From: an uncultured Duncaniella sp.
GTDB taxonomy: Bacteria; Bacteroidota; Bacteroidia; Bacteroidales; Muribaculaceae
Reading direction: 5' to 3'
Assembly: GCA_910577335.1 (NCBI GenBank)
Contig: CAJTMJ010000013.1
Location: 1-64,000 of the forward strand
DNA: 64,000 nt
Shown here: in pieces, positions 51,566-60,883 of the stretch
Position numbering within the stretch: the stretch's first letter is position 1
Layout: the number at the start of each line of letters is the position of its first letter
Program-made: the position numbers and the translations under genes
Notes under the pieces: generated by a model
The model's database searches: none
Told to the model about the DNA's origin: nothing
Seen by the model: the letters and a program-made list of their open reading frames with translations, nothing else

Positions 51566-53086
51566 ATGAATCTTAAATCCGTCTTTATAGGTGCTTTCAC
51601 TCTGGGAGCATTGATACTTGGAGGGTGCAAACCGTCAGCCGACAGCAATCACTTGGTAATACTCCACACCAACGATACCCATTCTGCCATCGAGCCAAAC
51701 AGCAAAGACCTTGGTGGTATAGCTCGCCGCAAAGTTTTGGTTGACAGTGTTAGGGATGTACGTGAGAATGTGCTCCTTGTTGACGCAGGCGATGCCGTGC
51801 AAGGCTCATTATATTACACCCTCTTTGGCGGAGAGGTGGAACGTGTGCTCATGAATGCCTTAGGATATGACATTCAGATACTCGGCAATCATGAGTTCGA
51901 CAAAGGGATGGATAAACTCGCTGAAGAGTGGAAACAGCTTAATGCCGTGCGCTTAAGCACCAACTATGACATGACAGGCTCAACCCTTGACGGGCTTTTT
52001 GTTCCATCGCTTATAAAAGAGTTTGACGGTAAAAAAGTGGGATTTCTCGGCATTAACCTCAACCCTGCCGGGATGATAGTTGAAGAAAATTACAAAGGTA
52101 TTAAATATGTGGATGCTATTGAGGCGGCAAACGCAGAAGCTGCCAAACTCAAAAACGAGGGTGCCGACATAGTAATAGCTGTGACCCATATAGGATATGA
52201 CAACGATAACGATTACAGCGACCTTACGCTTGCTGCCGCATCAAAAGATATCGACCTAATCATCGGCGGTCATTCCCACACAGTGGTTGACCCGAAGAAC
52301 AAAGATGCCAAATGGAGAGTTGCCAATGCCGTTGGCGACACTGTGTCAGTGCTTCAAACAGGTTCAAACGGCGTAAACCTCGGAGAGATAGATATAAATC
52401 TTGACACCAAGGAGGTAAGTGCCAAGCTCATACCTGTGAATTCACGTCTTGACAGCAATGTGAAACCTGAAATTGAAGCATTGATTGCCCCCTATCGCCA
52501 AGCGGTGGATTCAATGCGTTCGAAGAAGATTGGTGTTTCGCCATACGAATTTGACCGCAAATCGCCCGAAATGCTCAATCTATTAAGCGATTTCGTAAGG
52601 ATGCGCGGAACGGAACTTGCCAAGCGACCGGTTGACATAGCGATAATGAACAAGGGTGGTATACGAAACAATCTACCAAAGGGTGACATCACCCAAGGGG
52701 GAATAATTGACATCGCTCCATTCGACAACTCAGTTGTAGTTATGGAGATCAAGGGTAAAGATCTATTGGATAACTTTGAAATCATGGCTGCGCAGGACGG
52801 TCAGGGTGTGAGCAGCAATGTGAAAGCTGTGTATGACCCAAACAATTTTGCATTAAACACCGCCACGATAGACGGAAAGGAAATAAATCCCAACGCCACA
52901 TACATATTGGCTACAATAGATTATCTCGCAGCCGGAAACGACTACATGACTCCGCTTAAAAACGGTAAAATAATCGCTGTCAGCCCGGATATTCTTTATA
53001 AATCATTGATTGACTATATATCGACAGGTAAACTTGACTCCATCATGGCTGCTCCAGACACTAACCGACGCATGAGCAGTTTCTAA
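51566..53086 (+). CDS. 5'-nucleotidase/UDP-sugar hydrolase family lipoprotein
   Basis: 506 residues. Lipoprotein signal with C21 (LILGGC). Calcineurin-like metal sites: ILHTNDTHS, LVDAGDAVQGS, ILGNHEFDKG, and GGHSHTVVD; the C-terminal 5'-nucleotidase domain includes MNKGGIRNNLPKGDIT and ATIDYLAAGNDYM. It probably removes phosphate from nucleotides or cuts UDP-sugars in the periplasm for uptake. The DUF486 gene follows by 26 nt. Confidence 0.9.
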   Translation: MNLKSVFIGAFTLGALILGGCKPSADSNHLVILHTNDTHSAIEPNSKDLGGIARRKVLVDSVRDVRENVLLVDAGDAVQGSLYYTLFGGEVERVLMNALGYDIQILGNHEFDKGMDKLAEEWKQLNAVRLSTNYDMTGSTLDGLFVPSLIKEFDGKKVGFLGINLNPAGMIVEENYKGIKYVDAIEAANAEAAKLKNEGADIVIAVTHIGYDNDNDYSDLTLAAASKDIDLIIGGHSHTVVDPKNKDAKWRVANAVGDTVSVLQTGSNGVNLGEIDINLDTKEVSAKLIPVNSRLDSNVKPEIEALIAPYRQAVDSMRSKKIGVSPYEFDRKSPEMLNLLSDFVRMRGTELAKRPVDIAIMNKGGIRNNLPKGDITQGGIIDIAPFDNSVVVMEIKGKDLLDNFEIMAAQDGQGVSSNVKAVYDPNNFALNTATIDGKEINPNATYILATIDYLAAGNDYMTPLKNGKIIAVSPDILYKSLIDYISTGKLDSIMAAPDTNRRMSSF

Positions 53087-53112
53087 TTCATATTAATAAT
53101 TATATTTCGCAA

Positions 53113-53487
53113 ATGAACGGATGGCTTACTGTGGGATTACTCGTAATCTCAAACATATTTATGACCTTTGCTTGGTACGGGCAGTTGAAACTGCAACAGA
53201 TGAAGGTCATCACGTCAAACACCCCGCTTATAGTAGTGATACTTATGTCATGGGGCATTGCTCTATTAGAATACTGTTTCATGGTACCGGCAAACAAATA
53301 CGGGTTCCATGAGAACGGTGGCGCATTCTCTTTAATGCAATTAAAAGTAATACAGGAAGTTATATCACTGGTGATTTTCACTGTGTTTACTATAGTGTTT
53401 TTCCGTGGCGAAGCACTCCATTGGAATCACTTCCTCGCCTTTTGCCTTCTCATCCTCGCCGTCTACTTCGTATTCATGGATACATAA
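53113..53487 (+). CDS. DUF486 small multi-pass membrane protein (DMT-like)
   Basis: 124 residues with four hydrophobic segments, resembling small multidrug-resistance-like or DMT-type proteins. Marks: NIFMTFAWYGQLK, MSWGIALLEYCFMVPANKYG and FSLMQLKVIQEVISLVIF. Function unknown; transport is only inferred. It converges on the U32 gene (30 nt apart). Confidence 0.83.
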   Translation: MNGWLTVGLLVISNIFMTFAWYGQLKLQQMKVITSNTPLIVVILMSWGIALLEYCFMVPANKYGFHENGGAFSLMQLKVIQEVISLVIFTVFTIVFFRGEALHWNHFLAFCLLILAVYFVFMDT

Positions 53488-53517
53488 ATATATCCATGAG
53501 AATCGGATGTATGCCAC

Positions 53518-55359
53518 CTATGATTTATGATACAGGTTCATCCTGCAATTTTTGCAGTCAAATTCCACCCTCATGCGCACAGAGCCGCTTACAAGATAGA
53601 GATCTGACGGTAACTCTTTGCCCGCCGGAGTCAGAAGGCATTTTCCCAACTCTTTACGCAGACAGTAACGTGTGGTCATAACGGGGATTTCACCTGATGG
53701 ACGTTCCACTTCCACCGCAGGCATCACTTTAGTTACGCCATGTGACTTATAAAATTCCTGCGCAAGACGATTTGCCACATTATCATGGATAGTTAACACA
53801 TCACCTTTCGGAAATGCCACATCCATATTCTCAGGCAATCTGTAGCCGAATTTATAATTAATCCGTCGTGCCATATCAAGTTTCTCCACTCCGTCACGAC
53901 GTAATTGTGCCAATACGGATGCCGGGATGAAATAATTGCCTACAAGATCAATTATTTTTCCCGCATGATATATAGTCCCACCCAACTTATCAAGTATTCT
54001 GCGACGAGGCGACTCCTGCGGGGTGACTGCCGGGTCAATACGCTCCAATGTAGTGGTGACTGTTACGGCATTCCCATCATTGTCACTCAATTCAAGACAT
54101 ATCCGGTTATCATATACAAGACGCAACACCATGTTTTCATCTATCGTGCGTACCGGCTGTGCAGCAGCTATCACATCGTCAAATTCCTTGTCTCTATTGC
54201 GATACAACACTGTGCCGGCAGGGATTGCCTGAGGAGATGCCGGATATAATTTCGACCCGTCCACACGATTAAGGCGAAATCCGGTAAAAATTCCATCTTT
54301 ATTAAAATATCCAAGTCCGTCACCATTGGCAAGCGAAGCCGACAGTTCAGCAGTGATTATCTTTGGTGTGCATGACAGCACCTTCCCTATCTTCACTCCT
54401 ATAGCCTTTGGCGAACCGAATGACGCCAATCCCTTAGAGGGTGCCTTCCCTGACAAGAAATAAGGAGTATACCCTCGATTGAATGTTTTATCGAGCGACG
54501 GATTGAAACCGGGACGGCTTCTACCTATCGACTGTCGCACGTATTTGCCATCGCTATCCTCCACAAGTCGGTCAAGTATGCGTGAATAGGCAGCGACAGT
54601 GTTCTTAACGTATGCCTCATCCTTCAGGCGACCTTCTATCTTAAACGACGACACACCAGCTTCAGCCATATCGGCAATTGAATTAGACCGGTTAAGGTCT
54701 CGCAATGACAAAAGATGAGATTCACGTTTCAACACATTCCCTCGTGAATCGACCAAATCGTATGGAAGACGACATATCTGTGCGCACTCCCCTCGGTTGG
54801 CACTTCTGCCATTGTTCATAAAACTTGCACGGCAATCGCCACTATAGCTCACGCACAACGCACCATGTATGAACGCCTCCAGCGACGACGGAACCGCTGC
54901 ATGTATCGCAGATATCTCAGCCAATGACAACTCTCGCGCAAGCACAAGACGTGAAAACCCGACTTCCGAAAGGAAACGAGCCTTCTCAACGTCACGTATA
55001 TCACACTGGGTGCTCGCATGAAGTTCTATCGGTGGAATATCCATGCGTAATATTCCCATATCCTGAATGATCAACGCATCCACCCCTATGCGGTAAAGGT
55101 CGGAGATAAGCTTCTCCACTTCACGCAATTCACTATCATAGATGATAGTATTGACGGTGGCATATACCTTCGCATTATACTGATGTGCAAAATCCACCAC
55201 ACGGCGCATATCATCTATCGAATTGGCAGCTGCTCGACGCGCGCCATGGCTTGAAGCACCCATATATATCGCATCCGCACCACACAGTATAGCCTGTATA
55301 GCAATATCGGCATTTTTAGCCGGAGCAAGAAGTTCGAGAGGAAGTGACTTATCAGCCAT
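53518..55359 (-). CDS. U32-family protein (peptidase-like, TrhP/YegQ-related)
   Basis: 613 residues. The U32 core is clear: LELLAPAKNADIAIQAILCGADAIYMGASSHGARR, the ELHASTQCDI region and EAFIHGALCVSYSGDCRASF, with conserved Cys residues (GECAQICRLPYDLVD) that can hold an iron-sulfur cluster. A DUF3656-like C-terminus follows with IEGRLKDEAYVKNTV and later FKYPASPQ-type stretches. Homologues TrhP/YegQ hydroxylate tRNA uridine 34; proteolysis has been shown for a few members only, so tRNA hydroxylation is a better guess. Confidence 0.87.
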   Translation of the reverse strand: MADKSLPLELLAPAKNADIAIQAILCGADAIYMGASSHGARRAAANSIDDMRRVVDFAHQYNAKVYATVNTIIYDSELREVEKLISDLYRIGVDALIIQDMGILRMDIPPIELHASTQCDIRDVEKARFLSEVGFSRLVLARELSLAEISAIHAAVPSSLEAFIHGALCVSYSGDCRASFMNNGRSANRGECAQICRLPYDLVDSRGNVLKRESHLLSLRDLNRSNSIADMAEAGVSSFKIEGRLKDEAYVKNTVAAYSRILDRLVEDSDGKYVRQSIGRSRPGFNPSLDKTFNRGYTPYFLSGKAPSKGLASFGSPKAIGVKIGKVLSCTPKIITAELSASLANGDGLGYFNKDGIFTGFRLNRVDGSKLYPASPQAIPAGTVLYRNRDKEFDDVIAAAQPVRTIDENMVLRLVYDNRICLELSDNDGNAVTVTTTLERIDPAVTPQESPRRRILDKLGGTIYHAGKIIDLVGNYFIPASVLAQLRRDGVEKLDMARRINYKFGYRLPENMDVAFPKGDVLTIHDNVANRLAQEFYKSHGVTKVMPAVEVERPSGEIPVMTTRYCLRKELGKCLLTPAGKELPSDLYLVSGSVRMRVEFDCKNCRMNLYHKS

Positions 55360-55471
55360 GACACAGAATACTTTAGTTAAAATAAGTTAACACAATCTTT
55401 TTGATTAAACCTTTGTGGGCTTTCATCGTCAAAAAGACATATAACGTAATAGAATTAGCTTTTTGATTATA

Positions 55472-55517
55472 TGCTCTGCGTCGGCTCGGGAAGAGTGGCG
55501 CAGAGCAATTTTTTTCA
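55472..55517 (+). terminator. Intrinsic terminator on the plus strand without an obvious gene
   Basis: GCTCTGCG and CGCAGAGC arms enclose about 19 nt and are followed by AATTTTTTT on the plus strand. No plus-strand gene lies just upstream, since the U32 gene runs the other way. Confidence 0.5.
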
Positions 55518-55539
55518 TGCAAAATGCGCCAATATGAAA

Positions 55540-55585
55540 AAACTCGCCGGGAGTCTGTCTGTATAACAGAGCTAATGGCGAGTTT
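55540..55585 (-). terminator. Terminator of the mannan-processing operon
   Basis: Arms AAACTCGCC (55540-55548) and GGCGAGTTT (55577-55585) give a stem followed on the minus strand by TTTTTTCAT. It lies 19 nt after the epimerase stop. Confidence 0.7.
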
Positions 55586-55604
55586 ATTGTGTAAAATCGT
55601 AGAT

Positions 55605-56903
55605 TTATTCACTCATCATTGACAATATGTGCATTGATTCAAGACACATTCGTGAATTATGGTAAGGACATTTCCAAAAACCAGCCTTGTCATCCGACAT
55701 ATTGATTGAACCGTCGGCACGGCGTGACCAATACCATTCTCCAGCAGGATCTATCAGATTGTCGGCTATGTAGCGCCATGACTGATAGGCGTTGGATAGT
55801 TCACGCTGACGGAATGTGGTGCCATCGCTTTCCGAAGCGGCTGCGTCGGCATGGAAGCAAACAAGGTAAAGTTGACCAATCACATCCTCAGCCTGTACCC
55901 ACCAATGCTTATCGTTATCGTAATGTCCATCAGGATGACGTTCATAGACCATAGAACCATCCCAGCATCTTCCTTGCAAAGCGGCACGAGCAATGTGATA
56001 GGTATGGTCGAGAGTTTCCGCAGTGAGTGCGGGGTCGCCAATCACCTGTGCTGTTTCAAGCAGCAGCCATGAAGCCTCAATATCATGTCCGTATGACTCC
56101 GCATCGTTCAATTTATTCCAATCGTCATCAAAAAAAAGTATGAGATGATGAGTCTTCGGATTCTCGATACGGTCAAGGAATATGCGGAGCAGATTGCGAG
56201 TGGCTTCCTCAACTTTTATTATCTGCCTGTCGAGTTCAGACGTCACTTCCGAAGAAGCATTATCTGAAACCACAGAGCCTGACATTTTCTCATGCTTCTC
56301 TTTAAGGGCACGCATAAGATTGGTGTACCCCTCGATAATATGCAGATGCGTATTCATCGTCTTTGACGAATTGGCATCATGCTCACTCAGGCGCATATCT
56401 GCAATAGGTTCCCAGTCACGGGTCATAGCCTCTATGTAACCGTCTTTTTCATTATCTCTGGAATAAACCTCAATACAATGGAACAGGTCAAGTGCAACTT
56501 TCAAAGCCTCCTCATCGCCTGTCGCACGGTAATACTCGGCAAAACCATAGATAATGAAAGCTATTGCATAAAACTGTTTCTTGGTGTCAAGGGGACTGCC
56601 ATCAGCATTAACACTCCAGTAAGCTCCCCCATGTTCCTGATCAATAAAATATTCCAAGATATAGTCCTTTGCACGTGTAGCCATCTCCAAATACCGGGCA
56701 TCCTTGAGATGCAGGTATGCGGATGAGAAAGTCCACAGAATTCGGGCATTCAGGATAGCCCCCTTAGGTGCGTCAGCATCAAGATTATTCTCTCCGTCAC
56801 GTCTTCCGTAGAATCCGCCCCGGGGGTCAACCATCTCATTCATCCAATAAGGAAGAATGTTTTGGATCAAATTATTTTTCAGTTCAGTTTTAAACGATTC
56901 CAT
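55605..56903 (-). CDS. Cellobiose 2-epimerase (AGE family)
   Basis: 432 residues of the (alpha/alpha)6 barrel family. Marks: GGFYGRRDGENNLDADAPKG, NARILWTFSSAYLHL, GGAYWSVNADGSPLDTKKQFYAIAF, MNTHLHIIEGYTNL, DDDWNKLNDAESYGHDIEASWLL and GFWKCPYHNSRMCLES, with the His/Glu residues of the sugar pocket. It converts the reducing-end glucose or mannose of beta-1,4-disaccharides. In this locus it would turn mannobiose into mannosylglucose for the GH130 enzyme. 35 nt downstream of the symporter gene. Confidence 0.9.
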   Translation of the reverse strand: MESFKTELKNNLIQNILPYWMNEMVDPRGGFYGRRDGENNLDADAPKGAILNARILWTFSSAYLHLKDARYLEMATRAKDYILEYFIDQEHGGAYWSVNADGSPLDTKKQFYAIAFIIYGFAEYYRATGDEEALKVALDLFHCIEVYSRDNEKDGYIEAMTRDWEPIADMRLSEHDANSSKTMNTHLHIIEGYTNLMRALKEKHEKMSGSVVSDNASSEVTSELDRQIIKVEEATRNLLRIFLDRIENPKTHHLILFFDDDWNKLNDAESYGHDIEASWLLLETAQVIGDPALTAETLDHTYHIARAALQGRCWDGSMVYERHPDGHYDNDKHWWVQAEDVIGQLYLVCFHADAAASESDGTTFRQRELSNAYQSWRYIADNLIDPAGEWYWSRRADGSINMSDDKAGFWKCPYHNSRMCLESMHILSMMSE

Positions 56904-56938
56904 TATAAATAAGAGCTTACAGAGTACAATATGCAGAA

Positions 56939-58378
56939 TTAAACCGGTTCAACGAATTCATCGCCGGGTGATTTTACCGGTTCCATGCGCTGTACCTTAA
57001 GTTTTTCGACAATATCATTCATCTGGGATGTGCCAAGGGGATAGAGCCACACGATAATCATCGAAAGCAAAGCCACACCTGCGGGTATAAAAGTCATAAG
57101 CATCCATAGACACTCAATGGCACTTCCCGGCTGGGTAATCTGCATGGATTGTGTCTCGTCAGTGCGCTCTATGTATCCGCATCCGTGGAGAAGCCACATT
57201 ACAGCCGCACCACCGATAGCACCACCGAATTTCTGAGCCATCGAAGCTGATGAGAATATCAGACCGGTGGAAGCAGTGCGATACTTCAACTCTGAATAGT
57301 CACTGACATCGGCATACATTGACCATACCAACGGTGACATGACACCTGTGAGGACAGAGATCACCACTTGCAAGAGAAGCATCAGAAGCAAACCGGCATT
57401 TGTGGCAGGACTACAGGTGAAGAATATGACGCTGAACACTATGAGCAGCGCATCCACCATAATGAAGGTGGGTTTCTTACCTATCTTGTTAGTGATGGGA
57501 ACTGCGAGAGCGACACCTACCATATTGGCAACCTCACCCACACCGAGGAACAAGCCTGAGTAGAAGAGTATCGAGAATGAGAACAACAATATATGCTGCT
57601 CACCACCGATAATGTCGGCAAAGAAGAATGCCACGGTAGCACCGCGCACAGTGTTGAAAAGATTGAAGCAAAGTGACGCTCCGTTAAGCAACCACCACGG
57701 CTTGTTTGTCACCAAAGCTTTCAAGTCGCTACCCAATGAAGCAGAGCTGACAGTGGCAAGCTTCTCGCATGTAAGCCTGAAACATAGAAGAAACAGGATG
57801 AAACAGCATGAAGCTATCACTATCATGGCAAATTGCCAACTGGACTGGATAGAGAATCCGAAAGAGTCTTGGAACAATGAGCACAACGGATCCCAAGCGA
57901 AAAGAGCTATAAATGATCCACCATAAGCGAAGAACATACGGAACGATGAGAACACCGTCTTTTCCTGTGAATTATCAGTCATCACACCCAACATCGCACC
58001 GTAAGGCACATTTATACCGGTGTAAACTGTCATCATAAGGATATAAGTCACGTATGCCCATACGAGCTTGGCTGCATAACCCCATTCCGGTGTGGTAAAG
58101 AGTAGTATACCGCATATTGAGAATGGTGCCGCAACCCAGAGAAGATACGGACGGTATTTTCCCCAACGGGTCTTGGTACGGTCAGCCACAACACCCATCA
58201 TAGGATCGCTGACAGCATCCCATATACGTGTCACTAACAAAAGGACACCGGTGTCAATAAGGCTTATGCCAAACACATTGGCATAGAAGAACGGCAGATA
58301 GTAACTGAACACCTTCCAGAACATGGACGATGCCATATCACCGAATCCGTAGCCGATTTTTTCGCTTAAAGGAGCCAT
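56939..58378 (-). CDS. GPH-family sugar:cation symporter
   Basis: 479 residues with about 12 membrane segments. Marks of the glycoside-pentoside-hexuronide family: EKIGYGFGDMASSMFWKVFSYYLPFFY, RIWDAVSDPMMGVVADRTKTRWGKYRPYLLW and NVPYGAMLGVMT. It would import mannan-derived disaccharides at the inner membrane, as in the Bacteroides fragilis mannobiose cluster (established for that cluster as a sugar symporter). It lies between the GH130 and epimerase genes. Confidence 0.88.
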   Translation of the reverse strand: MAPLSEKIGYGFGDMASSMFWKVFSYYLPFFYANVFGISLIDTGVLLLVTRIWDAVSDPMMGVVADRTKTRWGKYRPYLLWVAAPFSICGILLFTTPEWGYAAKLVWAYVTYILMMTVYTGINVPYGAMLGVMTDNSQEKTVFSSFRMFFAYGGSFIALFAWDPLCSLFQDSFGFSIQSSWQFAMIVIASCCFILFLLCFRLTCEKLATVSSASLGSDLKALVTNKPWWLLNGASLCFNLFNTVRGATVAFFFADIIGGEQHILLFSFSILFYSGLFLGVGEVANMVGVALAVPITNKIGKKPTFIMVDALLIVFSVIFFTCSPATNAGLLLMLLLQVVISVLTGVMSPLVWSMYADVSDYSELKYRTASTGLIFSSASMAQKFGGAIGGAAVMWLLHGCGYIERTDETQSMQITQPGSAIECLWMLMTFIPAGVALLSMIIVWLYPLGTSQMNDIVEKLKVQRMEPVKSPGDEFVEPV

Positions 58379-58431
58379 TTCTAAGGTTTAGATTTTAAGT
58401 GATGAATTTTATTAGCTAATAATTTCGTATA

Positions 58432-59601
58432 TTATTTTTCAAATACAGCGAGATTCCGGTCAATGAGCGAATTGAGAGTCTTAACTGACTCAGTGGTGGT
58501 CAAACCATCCTCAGGGGTGTTCATGCAGTAGTCCACGAGCTTGTCAATGGTGGAAGTTGCCACATGCATACGTGTATCGGACGATGCGTAATATATGAAT
58601 ACCTTACCATCCTCGTCTGCAATCCAGCCGTTGGTAAATAGTACATTCATCACGTCGCCCATGTACTCCTCTCCTACCGGTGCCATGAAGTATCCTCCGG
58701 GTGAAGCAATCTTCTTCCAAGGCTCTTCAAGCGAGGTCATATACATGTAGAGCACATAACGAAGTCCTGACGCACATGCACGTACACCATGAGCGAGATG
58801 AAGCCATCCTTTTGAAGTCTTAATAGGATGTGGACCTTCACCGTTCTTCACCTCCTTGATGGTATGATAGTAACGTGGGTCGATGATAATTTCTTCCTTG
58901 ACTTCAGCATTGCAGATGTCATCTATAAGTGCCCAGCCGATACCGCCACCGCTACCCGTGTCGATGAAACCATCCTGCGGACGGGTATAGAGCGCATATT
59001 TGCCATTGACAAATTCAGGATGAAGCACCACATTGCGCTGCTGTGATTTGCTCTTAAGGTCAGGGAGACGTTCCCAGTTAACAAGATCCTTGGTACGTAC
59101 TATACCACATGCAGCAGTAGCAGCTGAGAGATCGCCCGGCTTGGAATCATCGTGACGCTCCACGCAGAAAAGTCCGTAAATCCATCCGTCCTCGTGGGCG
59201 GTGAGACGCATATCGTATACATTTGTAGCAGGATTCTCAGTGTCGGGGAGAATTATAGGATGAGACCAGAAACGGAAATTATCGATTCCGTTGGGGCTCT
59301 CGGCTATCGCAAAGAACGATTTGCGGTCGTTACCTTCGACACGCACTACGAGAAGATATTTGCCATTCCACTTTATGGCACCTGAATTAAGAGTGGCGTT
59401 GCACCCTATACGTTCCATGAAATATGGATTGGTCTCAGGATTAAAATCATATTTCCAGTATGGTGGCACCATCTCGGCTGTGATCACGGGATTGACATAA
59501 CGATTGTATACACCGTTACCTTCAATGGCTATGTTGGGACGAGTCACCAACTCCTCATAACGAGCGAGGATAAGATTCTTACGATATTCGAAAGTGTTCA
59601 T
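58432..59601 (-). CDS. 4-O-beta-D-mannosyl-D-glucose phosphorylase (GH130)
   Basis: 389 residues, matching the length of GH130_1 mannosylglucose phosphorylase. Marks: SGAIKWNGKYLLVVRVEGNDRKS (substrate and phosphate Arg), NVYDMRLTAHEDGWIYGLF with the likely catalytic Asp near residue 130, and GEGPHPIKTSKGWLHLAHGVR. It splits mannosylglucose into mannose 1-phosphate and glucose. The gene order with epimerase and symporter matches the Bacteroides fragilis pathway. A palindromic repeat lies in the 131-nt gap upstream. Confidence 0.92.
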   Translation of the reverse strand: MNTFEYRKNLILARYEELVTRPNIAIEGNGVYNRYVNPVITAEMVPPYWKYDFNPETNPYFMERIGCNATLNSGAIKWNGKYLLVVRVEGNDRKSFFAIAESPNGIDNFRFWSHPIILPDTENPATNVYDMRLTAHEDGWIYGLFCVERHDDSKPGDLSAATAACGIVRTKDLVNWERLPDLKSKSQQRNVVLHPEFVNGKYALYTRPQDGFIDTGSGGGIGWALIDDICNAEVKEEIIIDPRYYHTIKEVKNGEGPHPIKTSKGWLHLAHGVRACASGLRYVLYMYMTSLEEPWKKIASPGGYFMAPVGEEYMGDVMNVLFTNGWIADEDGKVFIYYASSDTRMHVATSTIDKLVDYCMNTPEDGLTTTESVKTLNSLIDRNLAVFEK

Positions 59602-59685
59602 TTGAAAATTGTTACTAATTAGCTATGTCAGCTAAAGGGTATAAAATGAATGTGTCTGTAAATTTTTATAAATCAGATTAGATAT

Positions 59686-59727
59686 TGAACTGATTTAAAC
59701 TTTTTATAAAAAATTTAAATCAGTTCA
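59686..59727. repeat. Palindromic form of the dispersed 20-bp motif
   Basis: 14-bp arms TGAACTGATTTAAA (59686-59699) and TTTAAATCAGTTCA (59714-59727) with a 14-nt AT-rich spacer. Either arm continues the dispersed motif, so two copies meet head to head. It ends 5 nt before the GH26 stop codon (at 59733-59735). Confidence 0.85.
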
Positions 59728-59732
59728 TTATA

Positions 59733-60836
59733 TCATTTCACGAAAACAGCGTTTGAATTGTCGTGAAACGCTTTGAAATCGGCTTCAGCAGGATGTCCCG
59801 GATAAGGAACGTAGAAATGATTCGGATTTTCGCTCTCGATAGCGTTGCGCCACACGCAAACGTATGCTATGGGAAGTCCTTCAATCGCCGGAAGCAACAC
59901 TGATGTATACCAATCGGTAACACCGAGACTTTCCAAGCCTGTCTCTGTAAGAGCGGCGAGCTTGCCACGTTTCTTTGCCTCCTCAACCACGAATGGCATT
60001 TGGGATTTTACTCTTGAAACATACTGGTCAATACCTTTTTCTCCGTCAAAATGGTAGATATCTGTACCAAGTATATCCACATATTCATCACCCGGATAAG
60101 TAAGGAAATATTGCTCGTGCGTGAGATCTTTGTCGGGAGAGTATGCCCAAACCACGTTATTAATGCCTTTAGCGTCAAAAATCTCACGGGTGCGTTTCCA
60201 GAGAGCTATATATTCATCGGGAGTGGCATTACCTGCACCCCACCAGAACCATGAGCCTGAATTTTCATGCCACGGGCGGAATATCACCGGCACCGGATTA
60301 CCTTCGGCATCCTTCAAAGAAGCGATGAAAGTGGCGGCACGGTTAATCCACACGTCCAGTGTGTCCGACAGAGCTGCGTTAGTAGCTACTTCATGAAGAG
60401 GCGAGGTGGACACGTCCCATGAATTGCCGCCGCTGATAGGATTGAGCGGATGCCAGCTTATGGCGTTTACACCGCCACGTGCGTTCTGCTTTGCAATCTC
60501 AGCTGCGATGAACTCAAAGGGCACACCGTCGAGGTTCTTTGCCGAGTCAACCTCTATCATACCAAGATCCCAGCTCATGAGTCCCGGGTATTCACCTATC
60601 ACAGCCTTGACATCTGAATTGCCTTCGACATATTTCCATGTGTGACCGTAGGCAGTGTCATCATGGTGTCCGAAATAAAAATGTCCGGATTTGACAACAG
60701 AGTCAAGTTGTGAGATAAGAGTCTGTGCGGGTGTTATGGTATCAGCGGCTGTCGCATCCTTGTCAGATGCCGACTTGCTACCGCCACACGATGCCAATGC
60801 CATCGCAGCCATAAGTGGAAATAATTTGAGATTCAT
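59733..60836 (-). CDS. GH26 beta-mannanase lipoprotein
   Basis: 367 residues. Lipoprotein signal with C17 (LASC). GH26 core: GHHDDTAYGHTWKY, WHPLNPISGG, acid/base Glu in FRPWHENSGSWFWWG (about 189) and nucleophile Glu in ALTETGLESLG (about 297). It cuts beta-1,4-mannan or glucomannan; lipid anchoring places it on the periplasmic or cell-surface side. It lies downstream of the GH94 gene by 47 nt and has its own upstream partner GH26 at the window end. Confidence 0.92.
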   Translation of the reverse strand: MNLKLFPLMAAMALASCGGSKSASDKDATAADTITPAQTLISQLDSVVKSGHFYFGHHDDTAYGHTWKYVEGNSDVKAVIGEYPGLMSWDLGMIEVDSAKNLDGVPFEFIAAEIAKQNARGGVNAISWHPLNPISGGNSWDVSTSPLHEVATNAALSDTLDVWINRAATFIASLKDAEGNPVPVIFRPWHENSGSWFWWGAGNATPDEYIALWKRTREIFDAKGINNVVWAYSPDKDLTHEQYFLTYPGDEYVDILGTDIYHFDGEKGIDQYVSRVKSQMPFVVEEAKKRGKLAALTETGLESLGVTDWYTSVLLPAIEGLPIAYVCVWRNAIESENPNHFYVPYPGHPAEADFKAFHDNSNAVFVK

Positions 60837-60883
60837 GAGTGGTTTATATATCTTATTAAAATTTACAATTTGATAGCCTGCAC

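Noticed and set aside
55373..55612. Frame of 79 codons on the minus strand
   Set aside because: Starts inside the epimerase 3' end, runs through two terminator hairpins, and shows no protein-like composition.
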